The notes below the pieces were generated by a model. It was not told the origin of the DNA and did no database searches. It worked only from the letters and a program-made list of their open reading frames with translations. A stretch of DNA of 64,000 bases, taken from assembly GCA_021821045.1 (NCBI GenBank), contig JAKACW010000010.1, forward strand, positions 20,537 to 84,536, given 5' to 3'. Position numbers and translations under genes: made by a program. Below, piece after piece: positions 27,620 to 36,170 of this stretch (position 1 is its first letter; each line of letters begins with the position of its first letter). The DNA is from Pseudomonadota bacterium (GTDB lineage: Bacteria; Pseudomonadota; Gammaproteobacteria; JAADHS01).

Positions 27620-28589
27620 CCAGGACACGGACCACCGAAACGGATCAAAAATTTCGCCTGCGCGTGTCTCTTGCCTTGGTGATGCCATGAAAAACGCCGA
27701 CATGCAGATTCTCCACCCGGCTGCGGATTTGCTCGCGGGATCCGCGATTGATCCGGACAATGCGCGCTACGCGGAGGTCGCGCGCCACTTGGCCGCTTGC
27801 CAAAGCTGCGAGGCCGAAGTGGATCGTACCCGGCGCGTCGTCGTGGGACTGCAACAAACAACTCAACTGTCCTCCCTCGCCCGTGCAGGATCGGAGGGAC
27901 ACCTGAACGCCGAGGATGTGGCGCGCTATGTGGGTGCACCGCAAGCCGAGCACGCCGCGCGCTGGCGAGCACACCTGAGCGGCTGCAACGATTGCATGCG
28001 CGCCGTCATGATGTACCGCACGCGGCGATTGGAAGCAAAGGCTCCGACTGGCGCCGGCCATCACGCGAACACGCAGACGACGCCGCAAACCCAAGGTACA
28101 CTGGCCTGGCTACGACGCCCTATTCCATTGTGGAGCGCCTTGCCCGCTCCGCTCGCGGCGGGTGTACTCATGGCGTTTGGCATGATCGCGCTGATTGATC
28201 GACCGTCTCAGTCCGTAATCATCGCTAACTATCAAGATGACCCGCGCGTCATCTTCTCTTCCGCGCCCTACATTGGCCACGGCTTCTTTAGCGCTAGCGA
28301 CGAAGATGCGAAGCCATACGGCGGCATGTCGATCGGGTTGGATGGTGCCGAACTGCGCCTGAGCTGGCCGCCCGTAGCCGGCGCAACGACCTACGACCTG
28401 CGCATCATTCACCATGAATCACAAGGTGAAACGCTCGTAAGCCAGCTTACTACGCAGACTCCCATGGCAACGGTACGGCTCCCCCAAATTCACGCGGGAA
28501 AACGTTACGAGTGGATATTGTCCGGTACGACCGAGGAAGCGAAACGCTTTGTCGCACGTGGGGGCTTTGTAACGACGCAGTCCCACTAG
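27612..28589 (+). CDS. Membrane anti-sigma factor with two HC2 zinc fingers
   Basis: 325 residues. Two zinc-finger motifs H-x3-C-x2-C are visible (RHLAACQSCE and AHLSGCNDCM), followed by one membrane segment (LWSALPAPLAAGVLMAFGMIALI) and a periplasmic domain of about 130 residues ending in an Ig/FN3-like strand pattern (LRLSWPPVAGATTYDLRI). The start ATG overlaps the end of the sigma-like gene by 8 bp, indicating coupling; an ATG at 27687 is possible. It would hold the sigma factor at the inner membrane until a periplasmic signal arrives. Its stop overlaps the convergent caspase stop by 4 bp. Confidence 0.82.
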   Translation: MRSQDTDHRNGSKISPARVSCLGDAMKNADMQILHPAADLLAGSAIDPDNARYAEVARHLAACQSCEAEVDRTRRVVVGLQQTTQLSSLARAGSEGHLNAEDVARYVGAPQAEHAARWRAHLSGCNDCMRAVMMYRTRRLEAKAPTGAGHHANTQTTPQTQGTLAWLRRPIPLWSALPAPLAAGVLMAFGMIALIDRPSQSVIIANYQDDPRVIFSSAPYIGHGFFSASDEDAKPYGGMSIGLDGAELRLSWPPVAGATTYDLRIIHHESQGETLVSQLTTQTPMATVRLPQIHAGKRYEWILSGTTEEAKRFVARGGFVTTQSH

Positions 28590-30556
28590 TGCCATTGAAT
28601 CTTGCCCCACCGATCGCCGTTGCGGTTGATCAGCAAATACGCGGAACTCCAATTCGAGGCGGGAATAACCTGATCCCCGTTGTGGCGCACGAGTTTTTCA
28701 ATTTTGAGCGTGGCGGTGGCGTCCGTGTCGGTCACTTCCAGACTCACCAAGTGCAACTCAATGTCCCGGTAGGCCTTGAACAAACGCTCGACGAATGCCT
28801 GGCGCGACGTTGACAGTTCAGAAACGGCAGCCAACCGCTCCGCGTCCCGCAACTGGTAAGCGCCGACAAACTCGCCCAGCAATTTTTCCAATTGGTCGAT
28901 CCCTTGCTCCTGACGCTGACTGTGGGACTCGGACGTCGCGCGCGAAACGTTGGCGACACTGGCCCGAGCCGCCGCCACGACCGCGGCTCTGTCGACTGGA
29001 CTTGTCGTGCCGGGCTGGGCTTGGACACCTCCCTGGGCGATCGCACCGGCGGCCAAATCAATTGTGAGCGCAACGACCTGATCCTGCAAAATCCTCACGG
29101 TCTGACGCCACTGCGGATAACCTTCCTTGCTAATGGCCAATACATGGGTGCCGGCGAGTATATCTACAGCGCGATCGGGCGTCATGCCCATATAGGCGCC
29201 ATCAAGATACCACCACGCCCCAACCGGCTGCGTCGTCAGAACCAACGAGCCGACGCCCTCGGTCGGGGAGAGTCGTAGAATGAGGGTTTGCTCGCGGTCA
29301 TAGCGTATCCTCACTGACTCAACCGCCGAATTGTACCCATCCAACTCGGCCTCGACCCTCACCGTACCCGCCAAACCCGTTAGCGTCACGGGCGCGGTGC
29401 CCACTGGCTCGCCATTGATGCTTAGCGCCGCACCGAAAGGATAGGTATGTAGCGTCAGATTACTGGTCGCATCAGGCATATCGCCTCCGGCATCGGCGCT
29501 GGCGCTCGGACTGCGCAAGAAGAAAAACTCGCCGCTCTCATCACCCGTATCCACGAGGTGATCCCAGCGCGGCTCCTGGGCACTGTTTTGCGCCACGCGT
29601 CGTTGCACCCGCAGGGACAAGGTCGAAGCGGCAACGTACGGACTCCCGTCTCTGCGCAATTCACTCAGAAAGTGGTGGGCAAATATGGAATGCTGATTTC
29701 TACCACCGTCATCCAGCACGGGTTCCGTGCCGCCCGACGTGAGCGCTTGGCGCGAATAGCGGCGAACATTCTCGCGAAAATACCGGTCATCAACCAACCT
29801 CGCCGTCGAGGCGGCCCCACGCCGATTAAACAAGGAACCGGAATAGCAGGCATCCGCCACCAAGAACACATGACGCGCCGGCAGCTTGCCCAATATCCGG
29901 TTAATGCGGTCCGTGGCGATGTAATCCGTCATTGCGTTCTCGCGGGCATCCACCGGAACCCACGATGCGGTGTCGAATTCATCCAACACGCCGTGGCCCG
30001 CATAGTAGATCAGCAACGAGTCGTTGGATTTCATCTGGTCCTTGAGGCGTAAGAATTCGCGGAAAATATTCTCTTCGGTCGCCTGCCCGTCGTATAACGT
30101 AACAACTCGCGCCGGATCAAACCCAAAATCTTGAGTCAGAAGTTCCACCACCGCGCGCGCGTCGCGCACGGCGTTGCGAAGCTTTGGCCAGACGGTATAT
30201 CGGTCTATCCCAATTGCGAAAAGCCAGTAGTCGCCCACCCACTCGTCGATCAACTGGCGCGCGGCGTTCTCGGACGTCTCCTGGACCCGGGTCGGCTGGG
30301 CCAAACCCCGAAACAACCATGCTTGTTCGGCATCGCCCGTGCGGACGTGCAGCCAATTCCCCCTGCGCCCAATTGCATCCACCACTGCACCACGGGTAAG
30401 CGTCGCCACAACACCGAAGTCACTGCCCGGCCCGCTACGCAGGGTACCTTCCCTGCCGACCACGGTATAGGGAGCGGCGCCGACGCAGCACGCTACCAGC
30501 AGCAACAACCCGCCGAAACATTGTTTCGTCACCCAGTCTATGGCCGTTTTACTCAT
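28586..30556 (-). CDS. Secreted caspase-like protein with SH3 and PEGA domains
   Basis: 656 residues from ATG 30556. Signal peptide or lipobox (LLLLVACC), SH3b domain (30-90: REGTLRSGPGSDFGVVATL), caspase-fold domain (105-370) with His188 in YYAGHGV and Cys237 in DACYSG, two PEGA domains (390-520), a Q-rich linker and a C-terminal NTF2-like segment (560-656). The catalytic dyad is intact. PEGA domains are thought to bind cell-wall or surface polymers. Its overall order closely parallels the caspase at 41054, but the accessory domains differ. It is convergent with the anti-sigma gene and divergent from the Ig-like protein. Confidence 0.86.
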   Translation of the reverse strand: MSKTAIDWVTKQCFGGLLLLVACCVGAAPYTVVGREGTLRSGPGSDFGVVATLTRGAVVDAIGRRGNWLHVRTGDAEQAWLFRGLAQPTRVQETSENAARQLIDEWVGDYWLFAIGIDRYTVWPKLRNAVRDARAVVELLTQDFGFDPARVVTLYDGQATEENIFREFLRLKDQMKSNDSLLIYYAGHGVLDEFDTASWVPVDARENAMTDYIATDRINRILGKLPARHVFLVADACYSGSLFNRRGAASTARLVDDRYFRENVRRYSRQALTSGGTEPVLDDGGRNQHSIFAHHFLSELRRDGSPYVAASTLSLRVQRRVAQNSAQEPRWDHLVDTGDESGEFFFLRSPSASADAGGDMPDATSNLTLHTYPFGAALSINGEPVGTAPVTLTGLAGTVRVEAELDGYNSAVESVRIRYDREQTLILRLSPTEGVGSLVLTTQPVGAWWYLDGAYMGMTPDRAVDILAGTHVLAISKEGYPQWRQTVRILQDQVVALTIDLAAGAIAQGGVQAQPGTTSPVDRAAVVAAARASVANVSRATSESHSQRQEQGIDQLEKLLGEFVGAYQLRDAERLAAVSELSTSRQAFVERLFKAYRDIELHLVSLEVTDTDATATLKIEKLVRHNGDQVIPASNWSSAYLLINRNGDRWGKIQWH

Positions 30557-30760
30557 CCGCGCCCTACGCCGTCCGCAACGCATCCAAAACCATAGCCCGA
30601 GCTGGGGTGACAGCGCAAGAACCTCGAGGTTGGCCGCGAAGGGGTTGGCGAAGCGTGCCGCAACGCTGATCACCGAATTGCAGCATGCAAAACAGTAGGC
30701 TAAAGTCCCCATCAGCAACGCAGCGGAGCGTCAAGCCGGTAGCGCGGGTACGGACAATTT

Positions 30761-31408
30761 ATGAAACGAGCCTTCACACTTCTCGCGGTTCTCGCTCTCG
30801 CCGGCGCGACACAGGCAGAGCCCATCGCCGAACCCGCGGCCTTTGACATCGACCCCCCGGAAATCGCGGATATTAAAACACCCCAGAGCCGGGAGCCGCT
30901 GCAAGAAACCACCATAAACGCGACTGTCACAGACGACGTTGGACTGCAAAGCGTGGCCCTCTACTACCGTCCGATAGGTGGAGCCGAATTCCGTAACGTT
31001 GAAATGACTCGAGGTGGCGATGACGTTTATTTCGCGACCCTGCCCGCCGAGGCGGTGACCGCCCCGGGCGTTGAATACTTCATCGAAGCAAAAGATACCG
31101 CTGGCAATACTGTTCTACGCGGCTACGAGGCGCTACCGCTGCTAATAAGCGTTGCTCCACCGGCGGGATTAGAGGCGGAGAACACCGGCAACCTTGGAGT
31201 TACGCAATCTGCTCCCAGCAAGAAGAACGCCAAGTTATCGTATTGGAAATGGATCGTCGGTGCCGTAATAGTGGCTGGCATCGCTGCTGCAGCCCAGGGC
31301 GGCGATGACGGCGGTGGTGCGGCAAACCAGGACACCGGAACCAGTCCAGATGCAGGCAACGTAAACACGCTCATCGTCGGAGCGCCTTATCCCAGCCCTG
31401 CAAATTAG
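30761..31408 (+). CDS. Small secreted Ig-like protein with C-terminal anchor
   Basis: 215 residues: signal peptide ending GATQA, an Ig-like beta domain (TINATVTDDVGLQSVALYYR to EYFIEAKDTAGN, residues 45-120), then YWKWIVGAVIVAGIAAAAQ as a membrane anchor and a Gly/Asp tail. The anchor resembles the C-terminus of the caspase protein at 17276. It may act as a regulator or partner for one of the caspase-like proteins. No enzymatic motif is present. Confidence 0.75.
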   Translation: MKRAFTLLAVLALAGATQAEPIAEPAAFDIDPPEIADIKTPQSREPLQETTINATVTDDVGLQSVALYYRPIGGAEFRNVEMTRGGDDVYFATLPAEAVTAPGVEYFIEAKDTAGNTVLRGYEALPLLISVAPPAGLEAENTGNLGVTQSAPSKKNAKLSYWKWIVGAVIVAGIAAAAQGGDDGGGAANQDTGTSPDAGNVNTLIVGAPYPSPAN

Positions 31409-31693
31409 CCCCCCAAAACTGAGCACACGAACCCACCTGCCGCACGACATTTCGATCCGTTACCGGCCCAACTCCATTCGACACCGGCCGGCACCAGTCG
31501 ATTTAGACTCAGTATCACTATTTTCCCCGCCTATAACGTGATCAACGTCACATCGTCGTAAACCGCGCCCGACGCTTTTGGCCAGAGTCACACTTTAGCC
31601 GTTCAGCTCCTGCATTCCGAACCGACACATCCCATGCCCGACGCGCAACATGCTTCGGCCCTGTCACTCACAACTGGATCTGGAGGTTATCCC

Positions 31694-33043
31694 ATGCACG
31701 CTACTCGCACTTTTTCCCTGGCCGCCGCCGTTGCCGCATCGCTGCTCGCCGCACCTCACGCCGACGCGGCGTGGACACGCGCATCCACTTACACCAACAC
31801 CTACAGCAATACCGTCACGCAAATGAACTCCAACACGACGGGCCATGTCAGCGTAAGCACCAATACCAACACTTACACCTACAACGGCACGCAGACGCGC
31901 ACGCAAACCACGACGTTCAACTTACCCACCCGATATGTTCAGCCAACTGAATTCGCCAGCTCCGAGATTCAGTCCTACGGCGAATCGGCGACTCCGTGCA
32001 ACGGCAACTGCGCTGAACCAGGCGCATTGTACGCCACCGAACTCAGCGGATTCCTAGAGGCAACGGCGCTCAATGACATGGGCGACGTCGTCGGTCAAAT
32101 CAACGGAACGCTCACCAGCAACCGACGCCCGCATGCCGGAATCTGGGAGGACGGAACGGTGAGCGATCTGGGCATGATCGGCTGCCGCTTCTCCGTGAGC
32201 AACTGCTGGAGCAAAGCACTCGGCATGAACAACCTTGGCACGGTGGTGGGCGAATCCCATCTCGCCAGTCCTTTTGGATCACCCTACTATTCCTACTGGT
32301 CGGTCTATTACGCCCATGAAGCTATTTTCCGGAATGGCCAGGTTGCGCCGCTGAAAAGCATTGGCTGGGAATACGGCGCGGCAGAGGACATCAACAATCG
32401 CGGCACAGTCGTTGGCCATTCCCGGTCAACCGACTGGGTTAACGCCAACGGAGATTACTTGGTGCACGGTTATGTGCTGAAGGACGGCGCCATCCATGAA
32501 ATCGGAAGCTATGGCCAGACCAGCCGCGCCGTCGCCGTCAACGATAGCGATGTCGCAACGGGCGAAATCGCGATAGAAGGCTATTCGCGCGCGTATCAAT
32601 GGACCGACGGCGTCGTCACCGTATTGGGGCATTTGGGCGGCTTGACGTCTCGCGGCAAAGATATAGCGAATTCAGGGGGTGCGGTGGTGGGCGAATCGGC
32701 CGACGCCCAAGGCACAACCCACGCCACCCTGTGGGTAGGAACCGAGGTAATCGACTTGGGCATGCTGCCAGGTAGTTCCACCAGCAGCGCCAACGCCATC
32801 AACGAAGCGCACACCATCGTCGGTCGTTCGGGGAAGTCCGCAGCGATGTGGCAGCTCGGTCGGATTTTCGATCTCAATGACTACGTTGTTCTTGCAGACT
32901 CCGTCCGGTTGATCGAAGCGATCGACATCAACAACCATGGCGAGATCCTGGCGAAAGGCTCCGATGGTAAGTTCTACCTCATCTCCCCTGTGGTCGGGAG
33001 CGGCGCGGCCCTCGAGTTCAAAGCCAATCGTCAACCCAACTGA
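31694..33043 (+). CDS. Secreted HAF-repeat protein with Thr-Asn tract (second copy)
   Basis: 449 residues from ATG 31694, preceded by GGAGG. Signal peptide ends PHADA; then a Thr/Asn/Ser-rich tract (TYTNTYSNTVTQMNSNTT), a two-Cys segment, and HAF repeats to the C-terminus (VVGESADAQGTTHATLWVG and similar). Same architecture as the protein at 22728, with which it shares the tract and repeats rather than close identity. A strong hairpin follows the stop codon. Confidence 0.83.
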   Translation: MHATRTFSLAAAVAASLLAAPHADAAWTRASTYTNTYSNTVTQMNSNTTGHVSVSTNTNTYTYNGTQTRTQTTTFNLPTRYVQPTEFASSEIQSYGESATPCNGNCAEPGALYATELSGFLEATALNDMGDVVGQINGTLTSNRRPHAGIWEDGTVSDLGMIGCRFSVSNCWSKALGMNNLGTVVGESHLASPFGSPYYSYWSVYYAHEAIFRNGQVAPLKSIGWEYGAAEDINNRGTVVGHSRSTDWVNANGDYLVHGYVLKDGAIHEIGSYGQTSRAVAVNDSDVATGEIAIEGYSRAYQWTDGVVTVLGHLGGLTSRGKDIANSGGAVVGESADAQGTTHATLWVGTEVIDLGMLPGSSTSSANAINEAHTIVGRSGKSAAMWQLGRIFDLNDYVVLADSVRLIEAIDINNHGEILAKGSDGKFYLISPVVGSGAALEFKANRQPN

Positions 33044-33056
33044 GAGTTACGCGGAA

Positions 33057-33079
33057 GGGCGCGGCAACTTGCCGCGCCC
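33057..33079. terminator. Palindromic hairpin at the right end of the island
   Basis: Near-perfect palindrome with 11-bp arms GGGCGCGGCAA and one central base, between the convergent HAF-repeat and btuF genes. It probably ends transcription from both sides. Confidence 0.75.
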
Positions 33080-33108
33080 CTCTGAGGCACAGATCGACCC
33101 TGGCTGAA

Positions 33109-33993
33109 TCATTCGCCATTGCCGTACACCCGCCGCGCCGCGTCCAACGCATCGCAAATCGTCCGCACGCCCTCCAAGATGCGCGGCGAATGGCGCGCGA
33201 TGAGATCGGCGGGAACGACATAGAACTGTCGATTCTTAACCGCCGCAACAGTCGTCCATTTCAGCCACGGCTCGCGCCACGGCGTTTGATCCCCTTCCAC
33301 CGAATGACTCATGATCACTTGCGGATCCCGCACAATGACGGCTTCGCGATCGACGCTGGCCGAGACGGCGAACAAATCGGGAAACAGGGTGCGGCCGCCG
33401 CACAGGTGAATCACGTCGCTGATCAGATGATCGTCCCGGACAGTCATCAGCGGTTCGTCCCAAATCTGAAAGAACACGCGGATGGGAACGGTGTCGCGGT
33501 ACTTGGCGCGCCACGCCGCCAGGTCGGCTTCATATTCCAAAGCGACGGCGTCCGCCTGGACTTGACGCCCGGTCAACACGCCAAGCCGCTGCAACGTGGT
33601 CGCGATGTCCTGCAAACTGCGCGGTTCGCTCATAAATACCGGAATGCCCAGCTCGCGCAGGCGGTTCACTTGCTCGCGGGGATTGCCGCTGCTCCAGGCG
33701 AGCACGAGATCGGGCTTGAGGGTGACGACGGCCTCGAGATCGATGCGGTTATATCCGCTGACGCGCGGCAAGCGCTTGGCCTGCTCCGGGTAATCGCTGT
33801 ACTCGGACACACCCACCACGGCGGCGCCGGCGCCGATGGCGAACAGATTTTCGGTCAGCGATGGCGCGAAGCTGACGATGCGCGTGGCGGGCTCTGACAG
33901 CGTGACGGTGGCACCGTCGTCGTCGGTGACGCTTACGCTTGCATACAACGAACCGCTCGCGACTTGAAGCGTCACCAACAGGACCCGAAACAA
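33109..33993 (-). CDS. btuF: Periplasmic vitamin B12-binding protein
   Basis: About 294 residues. The start is uncertain: TTG at 33993 gives a short signal sequence (LFRVLLVTLQVASGSLYA), and a GTG at 34032 inside flanking REP spacer is also in frame. The body has the hallmarks of ABC substrate-binding proteins for B12: RIVSFAPSLTENLFAIGAG, YPEQAKRLPRVSGYNRIDLEAV and IRVFFQIWDEPLMTV. Its 3' end is duplicated at 14735. REP elements abut its start, which may have disturbed its promoter or ribosome site. No btuC/btuD is in view. Confidence 0.85.
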   Translation of the reverse strand: MFRVLLVTLQVASGSLYASVSVTDDDGATVTLSEPATRIVSFAPSLTENLFAIGAGAAVVGVSEYSDYPEQAKRLPRVSGYNRIDLEAVVTLKPDLVLAWSSGNPREQVNRLRELGIPVFMSEPRSLQDIATTLQRLGVLTGRQVQADAVALEYEADLAAWRAKYRDTVPIRVFFQIWDEPLMTVRDDHLISDVIHLCGGRTLFPDLFAVSASVDREAVIVRDPQVIMSHSVEGDQTPWREPWLKWTTVAAVKNRQFYVVPADLIARHSPRILEGVRTICDALDAARRVYGNGE

Positions 33994-34004
33994 TCGGGAG
34001 CAAG

Positions 34005-34170
34005 CATCGCGGAATGATCCGCTCCCACGCACTCTGGCCGAGATATCGTGGGAGCGGATCATTCCGCGATGAGAAGCGACGCCGGCGAAGACTCGAGCGA
34101 CGAATCGCGGTAGGAAACCGCTCCCACATCGGTTGGAACCGCGGTTGTGGGAGCAGATCATTCCGCGATT
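34005..34170. repeat. REP-like cluster upstream of btuF
   Basis: A tail half (34005-34028), a full unit (34047-34128) and a head half (34146-34170) fill the space between the DUF1461 gene and btuF. One variant has GAGCAGATCATT. Confidence 0.9.
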
Positions 34171-34193
34171 TCGACTCGGCCGCGTCACCGCTT

Positions 34194-34922
34194 TCATCTG
34201 CGTGTCGACAGTCGGCGCAGCCCGTACCAAATGATTGCAAACCACACCAGCGTCAGCGCCACCACGGCCGCCGCGATCGGTCCGAACAGCGTGGGCGCCT
34301 TCATCAAAGTCGTCATGAGCGAATCCTGGTAGTAAAAGAACCACTCATGGTCCGGAGGGAAGATCACCGTGTGCAGGTAATAAAAAACATCCTTGGCGCC
34401 AATCGCCACGACAGCAAGCGTAATGACCCCGACGGCGAGCCCGGCGCCCAACAGCACGCGCCAAGTGGCCATGATCGGCGCGCGGCTGCGCAGCAGAGCC
34501 CCGCCCGCGATCGCCGCGCCAGCGCCGACCACTACGCTGAACCACAACAAAATATCCAACAGCCGGGCCACGTCTTGCAGGTGCACCACCTCCGGCATGC
34601 GCAACAGCCGGTCAATGGGTGATCCATCCGGACGATGATAGGTCAGCGCTTCCAACCCCTCGCCGTGCTTGTGAATCGCCACAACGATCTCATGGAACAA
34701 ACGCTCCCGCTCGGCGCGGCTGGTCAGAGCGAAGTCCTTCTTGTGGCGATTCTGGGGCCCGTACTTCGCCATGTGGGCGTCCATATCCAGCAGGTCGTAG
34801 AACACCGGATAACCGAAATCCACCGCCCGCATGGATTGCCAGCCTAGAAAAAGACTCAGCCACAGCACCGCCACACCGAGACCGATTTGCGCCGCCACGG
34901 CCCGCTTCGACGGTTTAGTCAC
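34194..34922 (-). CDS. DUF1461 integral membrane protein
   Basis: 242 residues from a GTG start with an upstream AGAGGA. Four hydrophobic segments and the DUF1461 (TIGR01906-like) tail FFYYQDSLMTTLMKAPTLFGPIA are visible. Function of the family is unknown. It is in the same direction as btuF, separated by the REP cluster, and may once have shared its transcript. Confidence 0.75.
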   Translation of the reverse strand: MTKPSKRAVAAQIGLGVAVLWLSLFLGWQSMRAVDFGYPVFYDLLDMDAHMAKYGPQNRHKKDFALTSRAERERLFHEIVVAIHKHGEGLEALTYHRPDGSPIDRLLRMPEVVHLQDVARLLDILLWFSVVVGAGAAIAGGALLRSRAPIMATWRVLLGAGLAVGVITLAVVAIGAKDVFYYLHTVIFPPDHEWFFYYQDSLMTTLMKAPTLFGPIAAAVVALTLVWFAIIWYGLRRLSTRR

Positions 34923-35093
34923 CGGCCCCCCATCCTCTCTTGAAAAACATTTTGAATCAGCCTTTTAGATGCCCAGTTAGTATCCAAGACACAACGGCGT
35001 CGCGCAAGCGGACATGCCGGTTCACGCCCAGCAGTGGTAAGATTAGGCGCAAAACCGAAAGCAAAAAGTCTTGCGCCAACAAGGGGGTATGCC

Positions 35094-35762
35094 ATGGGTA
35101 CAAGCGCGAACGAATCGATCCTGGGACACGTGCCCTTGTTCGAGGACCTGTCGGAATCCGAGCTGGCTCTGCTCACCCAGCGCGCCGCCCTGCGCTCCTT
35201 TCCGAAAAACGCCGTCCTGGTCACCGAGGGCGATGCGACCGATTCGCTGTACATTATCCAGTCAGGCAAAGTGAAGATTTTTCTCAGCGACGAGGAAGGC
35301 AAGGAAATCATCTTGACCATCCAAGGACCGGGCGAATACTTCGGCGAAATCTCGCTGCTGGACAGCGCGCCGCGCTCCGCCTCGGCCATGGCCCTGGAAG
35401 ACTGCAAGCTTTATGTGGTGTCGAAGAAGGACTTCGAGTCGTTCCTGCTGCAGCACCCGGAAGTCAGTCTCAAGATCATCCGCGGCCTGACCTCGCGTTT
35501 GCGCACGCTGACCGACAACGTGAAGAGCCTGGCCCTTATGGACGTCTACGGCCGCATCGCCAGCACGTTGTTGAAACTGGCCGAAGACGACGGCGGCAAA
35601 ATGGTGATCAAGCAACGGTTGACCCACAAGGACATCGCGTCCATGGTGGGCTCATCACGGGAAATGGTCAGCCGCATCATGAAGGATCTGACCCGCGGCG
35701 GATACCTCGTGACCGACAAAAACCGCATCACCATCAATGAGCGTTTGCCGTCGCGATGGTAG
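35094..35762 (+). CDS. Crp/Fnr-family transcription regulator
   Basis: 222 residues from ATG 35094 with an AAGGGGG ribosome site. Cyclic-nucleotide-binding-like domain (PGEYFGEISLLDSAPRSASA), then a winged helix with recognition helix THKDIASMVGSSREMVSRIMKDL. No Fnr-type N-terminal cysteines, so cAMP or another small ligand is likely. The FHA-cyclase at 55548 could supply cAMP, but no direct link is shown. A thioredoxin-like gene follows 30 bp later. Confidence 0.88.
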   Translation: MGTSANESILGHVPLFEDLSESELALLTQRAALRSFPKNAVLVTEGDATDSLYIIQSGKVKIFLSDEEGKEIILTIQGPGEYFGEISLLDSAPRSASAMALEDCKLYVVSKKDFESFLLQHPEVSLKIIRGLTSRLRTLTDNVKSLALMDVYGRIASTLLKLAEDDGGKMVIKQRLTHKDIASMVGSSREMVSRIMKDLTRGGYLVTDKNRITINERLPSRW

Positions 35763-35792
35763 TGACACGACTGTATGGTTTAAGGCCCTGAG

Positions 35793-36149
35793 ATGACGCC
35801 GCCGCTGCAGCGCTTTGACTCCCTCAATCAATTCAACTTCCACGACACCCTGGCCGATGCCGACGGGGTGAGCATTGTGTTGTTCACCAAACCAGGCTGT
35901 TCGTCCTGCGGCAAATGGCGCGAGCTGCTGCAAAATTACGTCCGCAAGCACCTCGACACGCGACTTTTCGAAGTCGACGCCAGTGCCGATCAAGCATTGG
36001 CCCAGGAGTTTGAACTGTTTCACTTGCCGTCGATTCATTTGTTTCGCAACGGCGAGTATTTCGGCGAGCTGCAATGCGAAGCGCGGGAAACCGTCCTCGG
36101 CGCGGCGCTGCAAGACGCTCTCGCGCGACCACCGCAGGACATGCCATAA
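35793..36149 (+). CDS. Thioredoxin-fold protein
   Basis: 118 residues, cytoplasmic. Active-site-like Cys36-Ser-Ser-Cys39 in FTKPGCSSCGKW and the cis-proline motif LPSIHLF are present. The sequence is shorter and more divergent than TrxA. It lies 21 bp before the permease gene and may be co-transcribed with it. Redox partner unknown. Confidence 0.82.
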   Translation: MTPPLQRFDSLNQFNFHDTLADADGVSIVLFTKPGCSSCGKWRELLQNYVRKHLDTRLFEVDASADQALAQEFELFHLPSIHLFRNGEYFGELQCEARETVLGAALQDALARPPQDMP

Positions 36150-36170
36150 ACAGGGAAAGGACTCGCTCGA

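Larger units (their letters stand above)
14978..33108. other. Putative genomic island between btuF 3'-end repeats
   Basis: An 18-kb block of mainly secreted or envelope proteins with its own sigma/anti-sigma pair. It is bounded by two diverged copies of the btuF 3' end and, by reading, contains no REP element although the rest of the window holds 17 loci. No integrase or transposase is visible, so the way it was acquired is unknown. Confidence 0.6.

Noticed and set aside
34005..34344. BtuF extended upstream through the REP cluster to 34344
   Set aside because: The extension is translated REP sequence with no ribosome site, and a signal peptide is found only downstream of it.
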